DNA of 64,000 nucleotides from Paenibacillus apiarius. GTDB taxonomy: Bacteria > Bacillota > Bacilli > Paenibacillales > Paenibacillaceae. The stretch lies in the NCBI RefSeq assembly GCF_017052585.1, contig NZ_JAFFHZ010000001.1:744001-808000 (forward strand). The letters run 5' to 3'. Below are positions 63,036 through 64,000 of this stretch, piece by piece (position 1 is the first letter of the stretch; the number at the start of each line of letters is the position of its first letter). The notes beneath the pieces are model-generated. The model had not been told where the DNA came from and did no database searches. It saw nothing but the letters and a program-made list of their open reading frames with translations. Made by a program: the position numbers and the translations under genes.

Positions 63036-64000
63036 TTACGAATTATACGTTTGTCCTGTAATACTTTGCGCTTGTCCAGATGGCTGAAAGCTGCCTGGCA
63101 CTACATTTTGCTGCGCTCCATGCGTTTGCGCCGTAATGCTTTGCACTTGACCGGATGGCTGGAAGCTGCTTGGCACTACGTTTTGCTGCGCTCCATGCGT
63201 CTGCGCCGTAATGCTTTGCACTTGGCCGGATGGCTGGAAGCTGCTTGGCACTACGTTTTGCTGCGCTCCATGCGTTTGCGCCGTAATGCTTTGCACTTGG
63301 CCGGATGGCTGGAAGCTGCTTGGCACTACGTTTTGCTGCGCTCCATGCGTCTGCGCCGTAATGCTTTGCACTTGGCCGGATGGCTGGAAGTTGCTTGGCA
63401 CTACGTTTTGCTGCGCTCCATGCGTCTGCGCCGTAATGCTTTGCACTTGGCCAGATGGCTGGAAGCTGCTTGGCACTACGTTTTGCTGCGCTCCATGCGT
63501 CTGTGCCGTAATGCTTTGCACTTGGCCGGATGGCTGGAACTGTTGTCCGCTGTACGTTTCGGATACGATGCTATGTAAGCCACCTGCTTGATATCCGCTG
63601 CCGAAGCTGTTTTGGCTGTTGCTTACAATGCCGCCGGACAACCCTTGATTCAGAGCGCTATAGCCGCTTTGGCCGCCGCTGTAGCTGCTGTACGCGCCTT
63701 GGTTCGCCGTGCTGCCGGACGGACCGGAGCTGTTGCCGCTGTACGTGCTTGCCACGATGCCGCCTGATACTCCCGGATTCACAGCGCCATAGCCGCCTTG
63801 GCCGCTGTAGTTGCTGTACGCGCCTTGGTTCGCCGTGCTGCCGGACGGACCGGAACTGTTCCCACTGTACGTGCTTGCCACGATGCCGCCCGATACTCCC
63901 GGATTCGCTGTGCCATAGCCGCCTTGGCCGCTGTAGCTGCTGTACGCGCCTTGGTTCGCCGTGCTGCCGGACGGACCGGAGCTGTTGCCGCTGTACGTGC
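63036..64000 (-). CDS. Gly/Ser/Gln-rich tandem-repeat protein, 5' end outside the window
   Basis: At least 321 codons; the frame is open to the right edge, so the start is not visible. N-terminal part seen here: 42-residue repeats (126-bp period) rich in Gly, Ser and Tyr, with units such as SGGIVASTYSGNSSGPSGS. C-terminal part: six 25-residue repeats (75-bp period) of FQPSGQVQSITAQTHGAQQ followed by NVVPSS, plus a partial unit. No Cys in the visible part. Probably a structural surface protein, perhaps of the spore coat or exosporium given cwlJ-gerQ nearby; that is inference. Confidence 0.7.
   Translation of the reverse strand, partial: TYSGNSSGPSGSTANQGAYSSYSGQGGYGTANPGVSGGIVASTYSGNSSGPSGSTANQGAYSNYSGQGGYGAVNPGVSGGIVASTYSGNSSGPSGSTANQGAYSSYSGGQSGYSALNQGLSGGIVSNSQNSFGSGYQAGGLHSIVSETYSGQQFQPSGQVQSITAQTHGAQQNVVPSSFQPSGQVQSITAQTHGAQQNVVPSNFQPSGQVQSITAQTHGAQQNVVPSSFQPSGQVQSITAQTHGAQQNVVPSSFQPSGQVQSITAQTHGAQQNVVPSSFQPSGQVQSITAQTHGAQQNVVPGSFQPSGQAQSITGQTYNS
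63047..63541. repeat. 75-bp coding tandem repeat, six units plus a partial
   Basis: The same landmark (CTGCGCTCCATGCGT) recurs every 75 bp, near 63111, 63186, 63261, 63336, 63411 and 63486. Units differ at few positions (for example CTGCTTGG/TTGCTTGG), so they are recent duplications or are kept alike by recombination. Confidence 0.85.
63620..64000. repeat. 126-bp coding tandem repeat, running off the window
   Basis: The landmark GTACGTGC recurs at 63741, 63867 and 63993, exactly 126 bp apart. The array continues beyond the edge. Confidence 0.8.

Noticed and set aside
63047-63541. CRISPR-like array
   Set aside because: Units are 75 bp, contiguous, without unique spacers, and in frame within a coding sequence.
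62985-63591. Long plus-strand open frames with perfect repeats (Trp/Arg-rich in one frame, Cys/Trp-rich in another)
   Set aside because: They are antisense readings of the 75-bp repeats of the minus-strand protein; a 75-bp period keeps all frames open. The minus frame has the terminator and a sensible composition.

Overview
The window reads as chromosome of an endospore-forming, low-GC Gram-positive bacterium, most likely Paenibacillus or a close relative. The evidence is a set of sporulation and germination genes (five YheC/YheD ATP-grasp coat proteins, yhbH-spoVR, cwlJ-gerQ, DUF4183 proteins), a sufCDSUB operon of the Bacillota type, a YpdA bacillithiol-disulfide reductase, an S-layer-homology surface protein, consistent GGAGG ribosome binding sites, and frequent TTG/GTG starts. 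Genus assignment is inference; no rRNA or marker tree is available here.

Layout. 1-5.9 kb: nucleoside uptake and salvage (BMP-type ABC importer, deoB, deoD) around a Crp/Fnr regulator, with a cre-like site before deoD. 6-13.3 kb: small membrane and YlbF-family genes, then five tandem YheC/YheD genes with coupled starts. 13.4-24.8 kb: HAD phosphatase, YpdA, YfkAB radical SAM protein, MMPL transporter, two HD-GYP proteins, UppP, a 5'-nucleotidase-like phosphoesterase and a polysaccharide deacetylase. 25-26.1 kb: an intact and a frameshifted DUF4183 gene.

26.2-29.0 kb: a decayed integrative element of about 2.77 kb at the 3' end of sufB. It is bounded by a 32-bp direct repeat of the last sufB codons. 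It carries a secreted Hint-toxin gene with a probable immunity gene, a tyrosine-recombinase C-terminal remnant beside the right repeat, and other gene fragments. The original suf terminator now lies beyond the left repeat.

29.0-35.1 kb: sufCDSUB and dps, both read leftward. The suf promoter overlaps a perfect PerR-type palindrome and abuts a Fur-type palindrome; dps has a weaker PerR-like box. 35.4-42.1 kb: mtnK, yunC, a GGDEF-EAL protein with a changed signature, a DUF423 protein, a YgbA-type NO-responsive protein and an aldo/keto reductase. 42.5-49.1 kb: IclR regulator with a sulfatase, a SEC-C protein, yhbH-spoVR. 49.2-54.2 kb: SLH surface protein, a broken membrane-protein gene, an unknown protein, and an EamA transporter preceded by a structured leader that ends in a terminator. 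54.4-64 kb: a three-gene ABC system, short palindromic repeats, a DEDDh exonuclease, an aldo/keto reductase, an MGDG-synthase-like glycosyltransferase, cwlJ-gerQ, azoR, and a repeat-rich protein running off the right edge.

Functional links: nucleosides imported by the ABC system would be cleaved by DeoD and the pentose phosphate isomerised by DeoB. Suf and Dps are both tied to iron and peroxide sensing by their operators. Several separate blocks serve spore coat assembly or germination.
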